64,000 nt of DNA from an uncultured Prevotellaceae bacterium (GTDB taxonomy: Bacteria > Bacteroidota > Bacteroidia > Bacteroidales > Bacteroidaceae), in NCBI GenBank assembly GCA_902769705.1, contig CACXPX010000007.1:62001-126000 (forward strand). The letters run 5' to 3'. Shown one piece after another: positions 53,853 through 63,628 of this stretch; position 1 is the first letter of the stretch, and the number at the start of each line of letters is the position of its first letter. The translations under genes and the position numbers were made by a program. Under the pieces are notes generated by a model. It was not told the DNA's origin and made no database searches. It saw only the letters and a program-made list of their open reading frames with translations.

Positions 53853-53919
53853 TTTTATTTGTTCAAAGAGAGATGGATGGAATCTGTTGACATTTGGGTC
53901 GGACGCAGTTGTTTTGGTT

Positions 53920-55248
53920 TTACAAGCCTCCATCTACTATCCAGATGTGCTGCTGATTGTCATTTCTGAGGGCGATGTGGCGTTTTTCTTGTTTCCCGTC
54001 GGGCGAGGTCAGCGTGTAGAAGACATAGACGCCAGCGTATGAGGATTCCTTGCGAACTTGGAAGTCGGAGGCTTTGCAGTTCTTCATTCTCTTTGACAGG
54101 TTGTTGAAAACAGACTTGTAATAGACGAGAGCTTCACTGGCTAGGCTTTCGTTTCCGCTGATGATAGCGCCCAAAATGCGCTCGGCGGCTTGTTCGGCAG
54201 TTTCGTTTTTCAGCTGTTCGAGGCTGCTGCCGGAAGTTGGCTGGTGTTGGGTTACATCGGTCCATTCGGCATCGGGATGGCGGATGATGTCGGCCTTGCT
54301 GAGCATCACGTTGTAGCGGATGTTGTTGATGTGAAGCAGCAAGGTCTTTTGACCGTCTTTGACGACCCATAACTTCACAAAGCGCAGCAGGTTATCGTTT
54401 TTGGTGAATGTGTTCTCGATGATGATGCTGCATTCGTCCATCTTGCCCGTTTCGAAGAGTTGTTGCAGGTCGCTGTATTTCTCTGTGCCCTCAACGGTTA
54501 ACACTACGGTAGTATCAGTCTCCGTCTGTGTCACTTTGTTTTCCTTCGATAGTGCGATGGCCGATTTCTGAGTGGCCAGCAACCGCTCGGGGAACATCAA
54601 GTTGGAGAAACGCTCCAAGAAGTTGGCTCCTCGACTGCCTTTGAGATGGAGTTTTTCAGGAACCCACATATATTGGTTTCTCCCATCCGAAACGACGGTG
54701 CGCCCATTTGCTTTCTCAACACGATAGAACAGGGAATCGTTCTGCCTGAGCAATCGGATGTCAGTCTTCACGAAGGGCATTGCTGGGTCGAAGTTTGCGA
54801 AATTCTCCTGAGGCGTAGTGCGGGCATAAACCTCCATTTGGAAACTGCCCACGTTCTGCACGCTCTGAATGCTTTGCTGCAAGAAAGTGATTCGTTTGCT
54901 TTCGGCAACGGCGGGCGTGGAGAACAGGTGGTTCCAGCCGATGAAGAAACCAAGCACGAAGCTGGCTGCAACGGCTGCGTAGCGCCAAAGCTTGGGCTTT
55001 TTGATGTTATTGGGAACCTTTGCACCCCCGTCATTCAAGTTAACTTGATGGTTGTCAGTATGCTGTTCTTCGGCAGGAATAGCGGCCTCATGCGGCTGAA
55101 GCATGTTGAACGTCTCGCGCAGTTCTTCGTAATAAGCCTTGCATTCGGGGCAAATGGCCATGTGCTCGTTGCATTCTTGCTGCGTCTTTAAATCTATGTT
55201 CTTGTCGAAAAGGTCGGCAACCTTTTCTTTGAATTCATTGCAATTCAT
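53920..55248 (-). CDS. Zinc-binding anti-sigma factor with a LolA/RseB-like periplasmic domain
   Basis: 442 residues. Residues 26-36 have Cys26-x2-His29-x3-Cys33-x2-Cys36, the ZAS-type zinc site. One membrane helix lies near 87-107 (YAAVAASFVLGFFIGW). The large periplasmic part (about 115-320) resembles the LolA/MucB-RseB fold (SVQNVGSFQMEVYARTT), followed by a further C-terminal domain. It is 22 bp after the sigma gene and presumably holds it at the membrane until an envelope signal acts on the periplasmic domain. Confidence 0.82.
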   Translation of the reverse strand: MNCNEFKEKVADLFDKNIDLKTQQECNEHMAICPECKAYYEELRETFNMLQPHEAAIPAEEQHTDNHQVNLNDGGAKVPNNIKKPKLWRYAAVAASFVLGFFIGWNHLFSTPAVAESKRITFLQQSIQSVQNVGSFQMEVYARTTPQENFANFDPAMPFVKTDIRLLRQNDSLFYRVEKANGRTVVSDGRNQYMWVPEKLHLKGSRGANFLERFSNLMFPERLLATQKSAIALSKENKVTQTETDTTVVLTVEGTEKYSDLQQLFETGKMDECSIIIENTFTKNDNLLRFVKLWVVKDGQKTLLLHINNIRYNVMLSKADIIRHPDAEWTDVTQHQPTSGSSLEQLKNETAEQAAERILGAIISGNESLASEALVYYKSVFNNLSKRMKNCKASDFQVRKESSYAGVYVFYTLTSPDGKQEKRHIALRNDNQQHIWIVDGGL

Positions 55249-55270
55249 AATCTTGTGATTTTTTGATAGT

Positions 55271-55783
55271 TTATTGTTTTTGTTTCATGCCCTTTCGGAT
55301 TTTCTCCAATCCGTAGAGAAAGCGGGATTTCACCGTCGGGAGCGGTAGTGAGAGGATTTCGGCGACCTCGCAAAAACTATTGTCGCCGTAAATGCGGAGT
55401 CGGATGACCTCAGCCTGTTCTTCGGGAATCTCAGTCAGCAGTTGGACGACACGCCTGTAGTCTTCCTCCTTCTTTGTGTCAGCAGTAGCATCGGCTATAT
55501 CTGCTTTCAAGTCCAAAGGAATAGTCTTGAGGCGACTGGAACTTGACTGCCATTTGGCGCAAATGTTAGAAAGCGTCTTGAAGAGATAACTTCGCAAGTC
55601 TTTTATCTGAAGGCCGTCTGCATCAGAAATCCGTGTATGCATTTTCAGGAATGCTTCTTGCAGCACATCCTTTGCATCGTCCTCATTGCCAAGCCTGTAG
55701 CAAGCATACCTCAGCAGGCGTGGCCTTTCGGCCTTGAACACATCTGCGAGTTCTTCTTGGTTAATGTCAATTTCTTTTTTCAT
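55271..55783 (-). CDS. ECF sigma-70 factor with adjacent anti-sigma
   Basis: 170 residues; region 2 GNEDDAKDVLQEAFLKMHTRI, region 4 EIPEEQAEVIRLRIYGDNSFCEVAEILSLPLPTVKSRF in parts. Cognate anti-sigma at 53920. A TAACTTTG box near 55865 (minus strand) suggests housekeeping transcription, unlike the tandem cassettes. Confidence 0.9.
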   Translation of the reverse strand: MKKEIDINQEELADVFKAERPRLLRYACYRLGNEDDAKDVLQEAFLKMHTRISDADGLQIKDLRSYLFKTLSNICAKWQSSSSRLKTIPLDLKADIADATADTKKEEDYRRVVQLLTEIPEEQAEVIRLRIYGDNSFCEVAEILSLPLPTVKSRFLYGLEKIRKGMKQKQ

Positions 55784-56011
55784 TGTTTCGTTGTTTTTTA
55801 AGATGCATCTGCCATAAAGACCCGAATGGGCTGAAAAAGATTTAACGATTGGCCATTTTTATTTGCAAAGTTACTTCAATTGGTTGTAAAATCCTCAACG
55901 AAGTCTGAAAAAAGTGCGCAGGGAAAAGAGTTTCAATATGTAAAGGTTGTCAAAGAAAAATCATAAAAAGACACAGTTATTTCATCTCGACATAAAAAAT
56001 AAATGAATTTA

Positions 56012-56043
56012 TTTTATTCTGCTCTCGATTTTTTGTAACTTTG
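56012..56043 (+). promoter_or_regulatory. Promoter of the DUF1599 gene
   Basis: TAACTTTG (56036-56043) with a T-rich upstream region; the flanks (TCTGCTCTCGATTTTTTG) resemble the cca promoter. ATG is 10 nt downstream. Confidence 0.6.
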
Positions 56044-56053
56044 CACACAAAAT

Positions 56054-56614
56054 ATGACAGGAGTTAATACAGAACAACAGTTCAGAAGCGTGATGGCCGA
56101 ATGCCGCTCGCTTTTCGAGAAGAAACTGCACGACTATGGAGCGTCGTGGAGAATACTGCGTCCTTCGTCGTTGACAGACCAGTTGTTCATCAAAGCCAAG
56201 CGTATCCGCTCGCTCGAAGTGAAGCGCGAGTCGAAGGTGGGCGAGGGCATTCGTCCCGAGTTCGTGGCACTCATCAACTATGGTATTGTGGGCTTGGTGC
56301 AATTGGAGCAAGGCTTTGCTGACGAGGTTGACATGTCGCCCGAAGAGGCCATGAGCCACTACGACCGACATGCGCAGGAGGCGTTGGAGCTGATGCTACG
56401 CAAGAATCACGACTACGATGAGGCTTGGCGCTCGATGCGTGTGAGTTCTTACACCGACTTCATTTTGACGAAGATACAGCGTGTGAAGGAGATTGAGGAT
56501 CTCGGCGGTGCGACGCTTGTCAGCGAGGGAATCGACTCCAACTATATGGACATCATCAACTACGCCGTGTTCGGGGTGATCAAACTCACGGAGAACGGCG
56601 AGGAGGATATATAA
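56054..56614 (+). CDS. DUF1599 domain protein
   Basis: 186 residues made of two related halves: [33 protein letters not shown] and [32 protein letters not shown] (in parts). The family (nucleotide modification associated domain) has no settled function in Bacteroidota genomes. It is followed at 5 bp by the DoxX-family gene. Confidence 0.85.
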   Translation: MTGVNTEQQFRSVMAECRSLFEKKLHDYGASWRILRPSSLTDQLFIKAKRIRSLEVKRESKVGEGIRPEFVALINYGIVGLVQLEQGFADEVDMSPEEAMSHYDRHAQEALELMLRKNHDYDEAWRSMRVSSYTDFILTKIQRVKEIEDLGGATLVSEGIDSNYMDIINYAVFGVIKLTENGEEDI

Positions 56615-56619
56615 TAATT

Positions 56620-58746
56620 ATGGCACAGGCAAACGACACAAGCGGCAGTGGGCTGTTCAAGCGTGGATGGCAGTGGCTGCTCGTGAACGTCTGCCGCATG
56701 GTCTTGGCGGTTGCCTTCGTGTTCTCCGGATACGTGAAGGCTATCGACCCGTTAGGCACGCAATACAAGATACAGGACTATCTGGAGGCTTTAGGAATGT
56801 CGGGCTTGTTACCCGACTGGCTTTCACTGGCCACGTCGGTGTGCTTGTCGGCGCTGGAGTTCTCGTTGGGTATGTTCCTGTTGCTCGCTATACAGCGGCG
56901 TGTAACATCGCGGGTAACAGTGGTCTTCATGGTCGTGATGACGATGGTGACACTGTGGCTGGCCATAGCCAATCCCATCTCCGACTGCGGATGTTTCGGC
57001 GATGCCGTGAAACTCAGCAACGTGCAGACGCTCTTGAAGAATGTCGTGTTGCTGGCATGTGCCTTGGTGGTGGCTTGGAAACCGAAGGCGATGTTCCGGT
57101 TCATATCGGAAACCAACCAGTGGATAGCCGTCAACGTGACGGTGTTGTTCATCGTGCTGTCTAGTGCCTACTGCCTTTACTATCTGCCGCTGTTCGACTT
57201 CCGCCCCTATCATGTTGGAGCTAATATCAAGCAGGGAATGCAGATACCCGAAGGAGCTGAGCAACCTGAGTTCGAGACAACGTTCATTCTGCGGAAGGAC
57301 GGTGAGGAACGCGAGTTCACATTGGAGAACTATCCCGACTCGACATGGGAGTTTGTGGACAGCAAGACCGTGCAGACGAAGGCGGGTTATGTGCCTCCTG
57401 TTCATGATTTCTCGATAACTACCGTTGATGAGGGCGATGACATTACCGACCGGGTGCTGGACAACGAAGGTTATACCTTCCTGTTGGTGTCGCCTCATCT
57501 GGAAGATGCCGACGATACGAACTTCGGAGAGATTGACCAGCTTTACGAGTATGCGTTGGAGCGTGGATACCCGTTCTACTGTCTGACTGCAAGTGGGAAA
57601 CAGGCCATTGAACAATGGCGCAATATCACGGGGGCTGAATATCCGTTCTGCCACACTGATGAGACCACGCTGAAGACCGTCATTCGCTCAAATCCGGGGC
57701 TGTTGCTGCTCAAGAATGGAACTGTCATTCGCAAGTGGAGCCACAACGGTTTGCCGAAATTGGAGGCAGAGGAGGCTCTGCTTCCTTTGGAAAAGACTTC
57801 CATCGGGCAGATGCCGAGCGACAATGTGACGGCAAAGATTGTGCGCATCCTGCTTTGGTTCTTCCTGCCGCTGCTGCTGTTGTCGCTCGCCGACCGCACA
57901 TGGGCGTGGACGAAATGGGTGAGAAGGAGAAGAAAACGTAAAAATAATTCTAACATCAATCATATTATTAAAAACGAAAAGAAAATGAGAAAGAAAATTG
58001 TAGCAGGTAACTGGAAAATGAACATGAACCTGCAGGACGGAATTGCTTTGGCAAAAGAGTTGAATGAAACATTGAAGGCCGACAAGCCCAATTGCGGCGT
58101 GGTCATTTGCACACCGTTCATTCACCTGGCCAGCATCGCTCAGTTCCTTGATCAGGACATCATCGGACTCGGTGCCGAGAACTGCGCCGACAAAGAGAAG
58201 GGCGCTTTCACGGGCGAGGTTTCTGCTGAAATGGTGAAGTCTACTGGCGCACAATACGTCATCTTGGGCCACTCGGAGCGTCGCGAATACTACAAGGAGA
58301 CTCCCGAAATCCTGAAGGAGAAAGTGTTGTTGGCACAGAAGAACGACTTGAAAGTGATCTTCTGCATCGGCGAGAGCTTGGAAGAGCGCGAGGCTGGCAA
58401 GCAGAACGAGGTGGTGAAGGCCGAACTCGAGGGTAGCGTGTTCAACCTTTCGGAAGAGGATTTCCGTAAGATAGTCATCGCTTACGAGCCTATCTGGGCT
58501 ATTGGTACAGGTAAGACCGCCACGGCCGAGCAGGCTGAGGAGATTCATGCTTACATCCGTTCAATCATCGCCGAGAAATATGGAGAGGCTGTTGCCGACG
58601 ACACCACGATTCTCTATGGTGGATCGTGCAAGGCAAGCAACGCTCCTGAGCTGTTTGCAAAGCCCGACATCGACGGTGGACTCATTGGTGGCGCTTCATT
58701 GAAGGCTGCCGACTTCAAGGGCATCATCGATGCTTGGAAGAAGTAA
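56620..58746 (+). CDS. BT_3928-type DoxX membrane protein reading in frame into triosephosphate isomerase
   Basis: A single 708-codon frame. Residues 1-about 175 hold four membrane segments of the DoxX fold ([26 protein letters not shown]), about 180-405 a periplasmic part, and about 405-425 a last helix ending in the basic [11 protein letters not shown]. No stop codon separates this from TpiA, which begins at its own ATG at 57985. The linker (57937-57984) is AT-rich like an intergenic leader. Either a true fusion, tethering TIM to the cytoplasmic face, or a recently lost stop with tpiA still read from its own start. Confidence 0.75.
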   Translation: MAQANDTSGSGLFKRGWQWLLVNVCRMVLAVAFVFSGYVKAIDPLGTQYKIQDYLEALGMSGLLPDWLSLATSVCLSALEFSLGMFLLLAIQRRVTSRVTVVFMVVMTMVTLWLAIANPISDCGCFGDAVKLSNVQTLLKNVVLLACALVVAWKPKAMFRFISETNQWIAVNVTVLFIVLSSAYCLYYLPLFDFRPYHVGANIKQGMQIPEGAEQPEFETTFILRKDGEEREFTLENYPDSTWEFVDSKTVQTKAGYVPPVHDFSITTVDEGDDITDRVLDNEGYTFLLVSPHLEDADDTNFGEIDQLYEYALERGYPFYCLTASGKQAIEQWRNITGAEYPFCHTDETTLKTVIRSNPGLLLLKNGTVIRKWSHNGLPKLEAEEALLPLEKTSIGQMPSDNVTAKIVRILLWFFLPLLLLSLADRTWAWTKWVRRRRKRKNNSNINHIIKNEKKMRKKIVAGNWKMNMNLQDGIALAKELNETLKADKPNCGVVICTPFIHLASIAQFLDQDIIGLGAENCADKEKGAFTGEVSAEMVKSTGAQYVILGHSERREYYKETPEILKEKVLLAQKNDLKVIFCIGESLEEREAGKQNEVVKAELEGSVFNLSEEDFRKIVIAYEPIWAIGTGKTATAEQAEEIHAYIRSIIAEKYGEAVADDTTILYGGSCKASNAPELFAKPDIDGGLIGGASLKAADFKGIIDAWKK
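57985..58746 (+). CDS. tpiA: Triosephosphate isomerase (internal start within the longer frame)
   Basis: 253 residues from [13 protein letters not shown]. It is the standard glycolytic TIM: Lys in GNWKMN, catalytic His in GHSERR, Glu in [11 protein letters not shown], phosphate-binding LYGGS. AAAAGAAA precedes the ATG. The order tpiA-SPOR-folE-xth is usual for Bacteroidota, which favours TIM being also made alone. Confidence 0.9.
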   Translation: MRKKIVAGNWKMNMNLQDGIALAKELNETLKADKPNCGVVICTPFIHLASIAQFLDQDIIGLGAENCADKEKGAFTGEVSAEMVKSTGAQYVILGHSERREYYKETPEILKEKVLLAQKNDLKVIFCIGESLEEREAGKQNEVVKAELEGSVFNLSEEDFRKIVIAYEPIWAIGTGKTATAEQAEEIHAYIRSIIAEKYGEAVADDTTILYGGSCKASNAPELFAKPDIDGGLIGGASLKAADFKGIIDAWKK

Positions 58747-58851
58747 ATGACTTATGCGAAAGAATTGGCGTGTGGCCATGCGGTCAACAAAACAGCTTGG
58801 CCACCGCCCTTCGCTTCGTTGAAATCACCCTAAACTAAAAAAGAAATCAAA

Positions 58852-59532
58852 ATGAAACAATTCGTCACCTTGTTATTTGTTGCGCTATGCTCTGCTGTTG
58901 CCGCCAACGCACAAAACTACCTTGACCACCTGCAGCAGAATGCGCAGGGGCAGGGAACTGTCACTGTGACCCAGAGTAAAGAAATCGACGACTTGGTCAA
59001 TGGCAGCAGTCAGGTGCAACAACCAGCGACACCTGCTCCAAAAGCAAACACGGGCAAGCCTGCAACTGCAGAACAGCGGAATGCGGCAAACGCTGACGCG
59101 AACAAGAACCTGGCTAAGCAGAACGAGAAGGCTGAGTCAGAAAAGAAAGACGAAGTGGAAAAGAAGGAGGAACACAAACCTGAAGTGCCCATCACAAAGA
59201 AAACGGATACAGATAGTGAAGAGACCGCCCCTGTTGTGGACATGAACAAAAAGGTCATGCGAAACAGCCACAAAGTGAAAGGTTATCGCGTGCAAGTGTT
59301 TGCAGGCGGCAACTCACGAGCCGACAAGGAGAAGGCTCAGCAAGCGGGAAACACCGTTAAGCGCAAGTATCCCAGTGAACCCGTCTATGTGCATTTCTAT
59401 TCGCCGCGATGGGTGTGCCGGGTGGGCAACTACCGCACACTCGAGGAGGCTAACCGGATGATGCGTAATGTGCGCAACTTGGGTTTTAAGCAAGCGTGCG
59501 TCATCACAGGACAGATCACCGTACAATATTAA
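58852..59532 (+). CDS. Secreted SPOR-domain protein
   Basis: 226 residues with signal peptide (VAANAQ), an Ala/Lys/Glu-rich linker (about 55-135) and a C-terminal SPOR domain (KGYRVQVFAGGN...WVCRVGNYRTLEEANRMM, in parts) that binds denuded peptidoglycan at division sites. The 105-bp leader holds a GTGGCCA/TGGCCAC hairpin. Confidence 0.88.
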   Translation: MKQFVTLLFVALCSAVAANAQNYLDHLQQNAQGQGTVTVTQSKEIDDLVNGSSQVQQPATPAPKANTGKPATAEQRNAANADANKNLAKQNEKAESEKKDEVEKKEEHKPEVPITKKTDTDSEETAPVVDMNKKVMRNSHKVKGYRVQVFAGGNSRADKEKAQQAGNTVKRKYPSEPVYVHFYSPRWVCRVGNYRTLEEANRMMRNVRNLGFKQACVITGQITVQY

Positions 59533-59550
59533 TATAACAAGACAGTATCA

Positions 59551-60144
59551 ATGAATCCGGAAACAGAATACCGCGAAGGGCTTGAGGAACTCGCGGCTCA
59601 TTATAAAGAAGTAATCACGTTGCTCGGTGAAGACCCCGAGCGTGAAGGTCTGCAAAAGACTCCTTTGCGTGTGGCAAAGGCTATGCAGATTCTTACAAGG
59701 GGTTATACGCAAGATCCCCATAAGGTGCTGACAGATGCTCTCTTCGAGGAGAAATACAATCAGATGGTCATCGTGAAGGACATCGACTTTTTTTCGATGT
59801 GTGAGCATCATATGCTGCCTTTCTATGGGAAGGCTCATGTGGCATATATCCCCAATGGGTATATCACCGGGCTTTCGAAGATTGCCCGTGTGGTCGACAT
59901 CTATAGCCACCGCCTGCAGGTGCAGGAACGTCTGACACAACAAATCAAGGATTGCATCCAAAACACGCTGAAACCATTGGGAGTGATGGTGGTTGTCGAG
60001 GCCAAGCACATGTGCATGCAGATGCGTGGTGTGGAGAAACAGAATGCCATCACGACGACGAGTGATTTCAGTGGAGCTTTCAATCAGGCAAAGACGCGCG
60101 AGGAGTTCATGAACTTGCTGCGTGGAGAATCGAAAAGAATCTGA
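59551..60144 (+). CDS. folE: GTP cyclohydrolase I
   Basis: First step of folate synthesis; 197 residues. Zinc and active-site residues in [12 protein letters not shown] and [10 protein letters not shown], and [22 protein letters not shown]. It starts 19 bp after the SPOR gene. Confidence 0.96.
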   Translation: MNPETEYREGLEELAAHYKEVITLLGEDPEREGLQKTPLRVAKAMQILTRGYTQDPHKVLTDALFEEKYNQMVIVKDIDFFSMCEHHMLPFYGKAHVAYIPNGYITGLSKIARVVDIYSHRLQVQERLTQQIKDCIQNTLKPLGVMVVVEAKHMCMQMRGVEKQNAITTTSDFSGAFNQAKTREEFMNLLRGESKRI

Positions 60145-60186
60145 TAGTTCTTTCCTTTGGTTCAAGATGATATTAACATAAAACAT

Positions 60187-60942
60187 ATGCGGTTTATTTC
60201 TTGGAATGTCAACGGCCTTCGTGCATGTGAGGGCAAAGGTTTTAGCGAACAGTTCAAGGCGCTTGATGCCGATTTCTTCTGTCTGCAAGAGACTAAGATG
60301 CAGGAGGGGCAACTGGACTTGGAGTTTCCTGATTACACTTCTTATTGGAATTACGCCGAGAAGAAGGGATATTCGGGAACAGCAATCTTTACGAAGCACC
60401 AACCGCTTAGCGTGAGTTATGGCATTGGGATAGAAGAGCACGACCATGAGGGACGCGTCATTACATTGGAAATGCCCGATTTCTTTTTGGTCACTTGCTA
60501 TACGCCCAATTCTCAAGACGAACTGAGACGCCTTGATTATCGAATGAAATGGGAGGATGACTTCCGCGATTATCTGTTGAAACTTGATGCACAGAAACCT
60601 GTCATCGTGTGTGGCGACTTGAATGTTGCTCACGAAGAGATAGACTTGAAGAATCCCAAGACCAACCGCCGCAATGCAGGATTCACCGATGAGGAGCGCG
60701 AGAAGATGACCATTCTGCTCAATAGTGGATTCACCGATACATTCCGCTCACTTTATCCCGAGCAAGTCACTTATTCTTGGTGGTCTTATCGTTTCCGTGC
60801 GCGTGAGAAAAACACTGGTTGGCGTATCGACTATTTCTTGATTTCAAACCGCTTGAAAGACCGTATGGCTGATGCCATCATCCATACAGAAGTGATGGGC
60901 AGTGACCATTGCCCCGTTGAATTGGTGCTGAAAGACGAGTAA
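60187..60942 (+). CDS. xth: Exodeoxyribonuclease III
   Basis: AP endonuclease/3' exonuclease of the exonuclease-endonuclease-phosphatase fold; 251 residues. Motifs: FISWNVNGLRA, FCLQETKM, VCGDLNVAH, GWRIDYFL and GSDHCPV. MRFISWN at 60187 is the start. Followed by a terminator. Confidence 0.95.
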   Translation: MRFISWNVNGLRACEGKGFSEQFKALDADFFCLQETKMQEGQLDLEFPDYTSYWNYAEKKGYSGTAIFTKHQPLSVSYGIGIEEHDHEGRVITLEMPDFFLVTCYTPNSQDELRRLDYRMKWEDDFRDYLLKLDAQKPVIVCGDLNVAHEEIDLKNPKTNRRNAGFTDEEREKMTILLNSGFTDTFRSLYPEQVTYSWWSYRFRAREKNTGWRIDYFLISNRLKDRMADAIIHTEVMGSDHCPVELVLKDE

Positions 60943-60970
60943 GATTGGGCTCTGATATATGAATATAAAG

Positions 60971-61012
60971 AAGGCGGATACCTCACAAATGCGAGATGTC
61001 CGCCTCTTTTTA
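60971..61012 (+). terminator. Terminator after xth
   Basis: AGGCGGA pairs with TCCGCCT around a small interrupted stem (CTC/GAG), then CTTTTTA. Confidence 0.7.
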
Positions 61013-61072
61013 TGTCTTTTGTCCAAAAGTTGATTATCCTTTTTGCGGATAGATAATCACATTCATTGAAAC

Positions 61073-61933
61073 TTAGTTCTTCCGCAGAAGAATGTCATTG
61101 AGGGTTGTGCCCGTTGCAAATGCGTCCAAATCCACTTCGTGTGGAATGCCTGTCACATGTCCATGTTCATCACGTTGCCAGATGTAGTGTTTGTGGGCAC
61201 CTTTCACTTGTGGTTCCAGCTCGTCGTAGTGGGCGATGAACAAAGGATAGGTGTCGAAACGGGGCGACAGATACATGTTGTAGAATTTTGTGTCGGCATA
61301 GATGAGGGGCTCTTGTCCGTAGTCGCGGGCAACCAAGCTGCAGAAGCGGGCAAGATTGTCTTGCAGTTGTTCCTTCGTCCAGCCTTCCACACCGCTCCAT
61401 TCCACGTCAACCATAGGTAGCAAGTCTTGCATAGACGGCTCCACATGGTTGCGGAAGTTCCGGTATTGTTCTTCCACCGAAGTGGCCGATGTCAGGAAAT
61501 GGTAAGAGCCGATAAGCAAGCCGGCGTCTTTTGCGCCATAAACGTTGGTGTCGTATTTCACGTCCACATATGTGCTTCCTTCAGTGGCTTTAATGTATAC
61601 AAACTCGATACATGTATCGCCAGCCACCACGTCCCATCGGATGTTTCCTTGATGGTGGGAGACATCGATGCCGTTGTAGTTCGCAGCTTGAGTAAACGTG
61701 AATTGAGGCTTGTTGGTGCCGAACCAACTGTCAATCTTCTGCGGCATGAGGAATACCATGAGGAGGAAGCACAAGACGCCTACGCCCAAGATGATTCCTA
61801 TCCAAGTCAACCACTTCTGCCTTTGTTCCCTTTTCCTTCTACTGCTGCGATGATGATGGTGGTGGTGATGATGGTGATGATGCTGGGAACTATGGCTGTT
61901 CCCCGAACTGTGATTTGATTGTTGATCGCTCAT
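61073..61933 (-). CDS. Membrane-anchored GH25 muramidase with an 11-His tract
   Basis: 286 residues. The cytoplasmic N-terminus contains 11 consecutive histidines (residues 18-28) then a basic stretch, a membrane helix (about 42-64) and a periplasmic GH25 lysozyme domain (YNGIDVSHHQGNIRWD, LLPMVDVEW with catalytic Asp/Glu). It cleaves the glycan strands of peptidoglycan. The His tract is encoded by mixed CAT/CAC codons. Confidence 0.9.
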   Translation of the reverse strand: MSDQQSNHSSGNSHSSQHHHHHHHHHHHRSSRRKREQRQKWLTWIGIILGVGVLCFLLMVFLMPQKIDSWFGTNKPQFTFTQAANYNGIDVSHHQGNIRWDVVAGDTCIEFVYIKATEGSTYVDVKYDTNVYGAKDAGLLIGSYHFLTSATSVEEQYRNFRNHVEPSMQDLLPMVDVEWSGVEGWTKEQLQDNLARFCSLVARDYGQEPLIYADTKFYNMYLSPRFDTYPLFIAHYDELEPQVKGAHKHYIWQRDEHGHVTGIPHEVDLDAFATGTTLNDILLRKN

Positions 61934-61947
61934 TATTATTAATCTTA

Positions 61948-63048
61948 TTATTTAAATTCAATTGGGAGAATAAGTCGTGAACATACATTCTGGCCACCGA
62001 CAGTGGCTGGAGTCCATAGAGGCATTGTCTTGACTACACGAACCACTTCGCGGTCGATGCTGGGGGAGCATGGTGTTACGACTGCCACGTCGTTCACTTG
62101 TCCGTTTTCATCGATGACGACTGAAACTTTCACTAGATTGCCGATGCTGTGCTCGCTAGGCTCTTCTGGTAGTCGCAAATGCTGCGTCAGGTAGTTCCTG
62201 ATGTTCATCCCGTTGGATAGGAAGGTGGCGGGCTGATCGGTCTTTTCGTAAACGGGTTTGCCTTCGAAAATGTTGTCCAACGTATAGTTGACAGGTGAAA
62301 CATTTGCCGTACCTTTCTTTTCCATCAACTTGCGAGCTGCCGTTGTCGCATATTGTTGCATCAAAGACCATTCGAAATTGTAGCAGGTGCCGTCGATGGA
62401 ACTCACATACATGTCGCCTTGACCCAAACAAGCGTTGCGAACGACGATAATGGTTGTCATTCCGTAATCGTCGACCATATAGAAAATCCGTTCCCCACGT
62501 TGAGTCTGGTCCAGTTTCTTCAGGTTGATGATATCCTTCATGAGGAGTGGTTTTCCCTGAGCAATGTCGTAAGTGACAAACGCCGTCCGGTTTTCTTTCT
62601 TCTGTATGGAGCGAGGTTGTGGGGCACAGTCGTACTCCGCGCACATGGAGATGTATCGTCCTGGCTGATAGCCTAACAGCGTGGTCTTGACGTTGACATA
62701 GCAGAAAGCGCTGTCATCAGGAATGGTTTCGAATTTCTTCGTGACAGGTTCGCCGAAACGTTGCAGGAAACTTGGTAGTATATCATTGTAGTTCTTGCTC
62801 TCGAGTCCAAACGCTTCATGGGCAAGGAAAGTCTGCAAGGGTGTGATGTCTGCGTTGCTAGCCGCCATAGGCCATTCGATATCCATGTCAATCACGTTCA
62901 CTTGACCGTCTTTCTGGTAGAGCCAGTGGCGCTGGTCGTACTTCATGCAGTAGCCCGTCACTGTCTGCGCAGCAACCGACAGGCTGCTCAGAAGCAGCAC
63001 AACGACAGCAGTCGATATCCATTTCATTCCATGTACCATTTCGTTCAC
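61948..63048 (-). CDS. Secreted protein with C-terminal TonB-type domain
   Basis: 366 residues; signal peptide (from MKWISTAVVVLLL, possible start 63027). An unrecognised N-terminal domain (about 30-260) is followed by a TonB C-terminal-like fold (VKVSVVIDENGQVNDVAVVTPCSPSIDREVVRVVKTMPLWTPA in parts). It has no N-terminal TonB anchor or Pro-rich spacer, so it is not a usual TonB. It is 18 bp after the DUF4251 gene. Confidence 0.78.
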   Translation of the reverse strand: MNEMVHGMKWISTAVVVLLLSSLSVAAQTVTGYCMKYDQRHWLYQKDGQVNVIDMDIEWPMAASNADITPLQTFLAHEAFGLESKNYNDILPSFLQRFGEPVTKKFETIPDDSAFCYVNVKTTLLGYQPGRYISMCAEYDCAPQPRSIQKKENRTAFVTYDIAQGKPLLMKDIINLKKLDQTQRGERIFYMVDDYGMTTIIVVRNACLGQGDMYVSSIDGTCYNFEWSLMQQYATTAARKLMEKKGTANVSPVNYTLDNIFEGKPVYEKTDQPATFLSNGMNIRNYLTQHLRLPEEPSEHSIGNLVKVSVVIDENGQVNDVAVVTPCSPSIDREVVRVVKTMPLWTPATVGGQNVCSRLILPIEFK

Positions 63049-63066
63049 CTATTCAATTCCTGTGGC

Positions 63067-63567
63067 TCATTTCAGTTTCACGTCCATCTGCCCTCTATAG
63101 CTGATGAAGTCGCGATTGCGGCAGCTGACCTTCAGATCCGCGTTCCCATTGTCGAAGATGTCGAAGGTGTAGACGTAGCTGTCTTCCCGGCGGTTCATGT
63201 AAATTTCCACTCGATACATGTCGCGCTTCACCTTATGGCACTGGTATCCATCGATGTGGGCATCGAAAATCAATCCCTCGCCACCGCCGTATGGCACCTG
63301 ATAGACCACTCCAAAATATGGAAGGTACGAATTCAGCGTGTCGCCCTTCACACGCACCTCGTAGGGCGTCGTGAGATGTCGTGGTTGCATACGCGTGGGT
63401 ATCACGTAGTCGAACACCACTTTGAAATGTGCGCCCTCCAGTGAGTCGGCCACCATCTGTGCCACCTGTTGCTGGCGTGCCTCTTTCTCGGCGGGAGTCA
63501 GTCGCGATACTGTGCACGAAATACACGCAACGGCCTGCATGATGATTCCTATTATCCTCACTTTCAT
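63067..63567 (-). CDS. DUF4251-family protein, likely lipoprotein
   Basis: 166 residues from MKVRIIGIIM at 63567; the longer ORF to 63627 would cross the promoter (63598-63628). SYLPYFG, VPYGGGEGLIFDAHIDGYQ and ISYRGQMDV are the DUF4251 pattern. The N-terminus is a short signal sequence with Cys near residues 15-18. Function unknown. Confidence 0.8.
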   Translation of the reverse strand: MKVRIIGIIMQAVACISCTVSRLTPAEKEARQQQVAQMVADSLEGAHFKVVFDYVIPTRMQPRHLTTPYEVRVKGDTLNSYLPYFGVVYQVPYGGGEGLIFDAHIDGYQCHKVKRDMYRVEIYMNRREDSYVYTFDIFDNGNADLKVSCRNRDFISYRGQMDVKLK

Positions 63568-63597
63568 TGATAAATCGTCGTTTATGATTTGCGGGTA

Positions 63598-63628
63598 CAA
63601 AATTACACATTTCTTCACACTTGACAAA
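63598..63628 (-). promoter_or_regulatory. Consensus promoter of DUF4251 gene, overlapping repeat copy E
   Basis: Minus strand: TTTG (63625-63628), 19 bp, TAATTTTG (63598-63605). The TTTG lies in the TTGACAAA word at the edge of repeat copy E. Confidence 0.72.
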
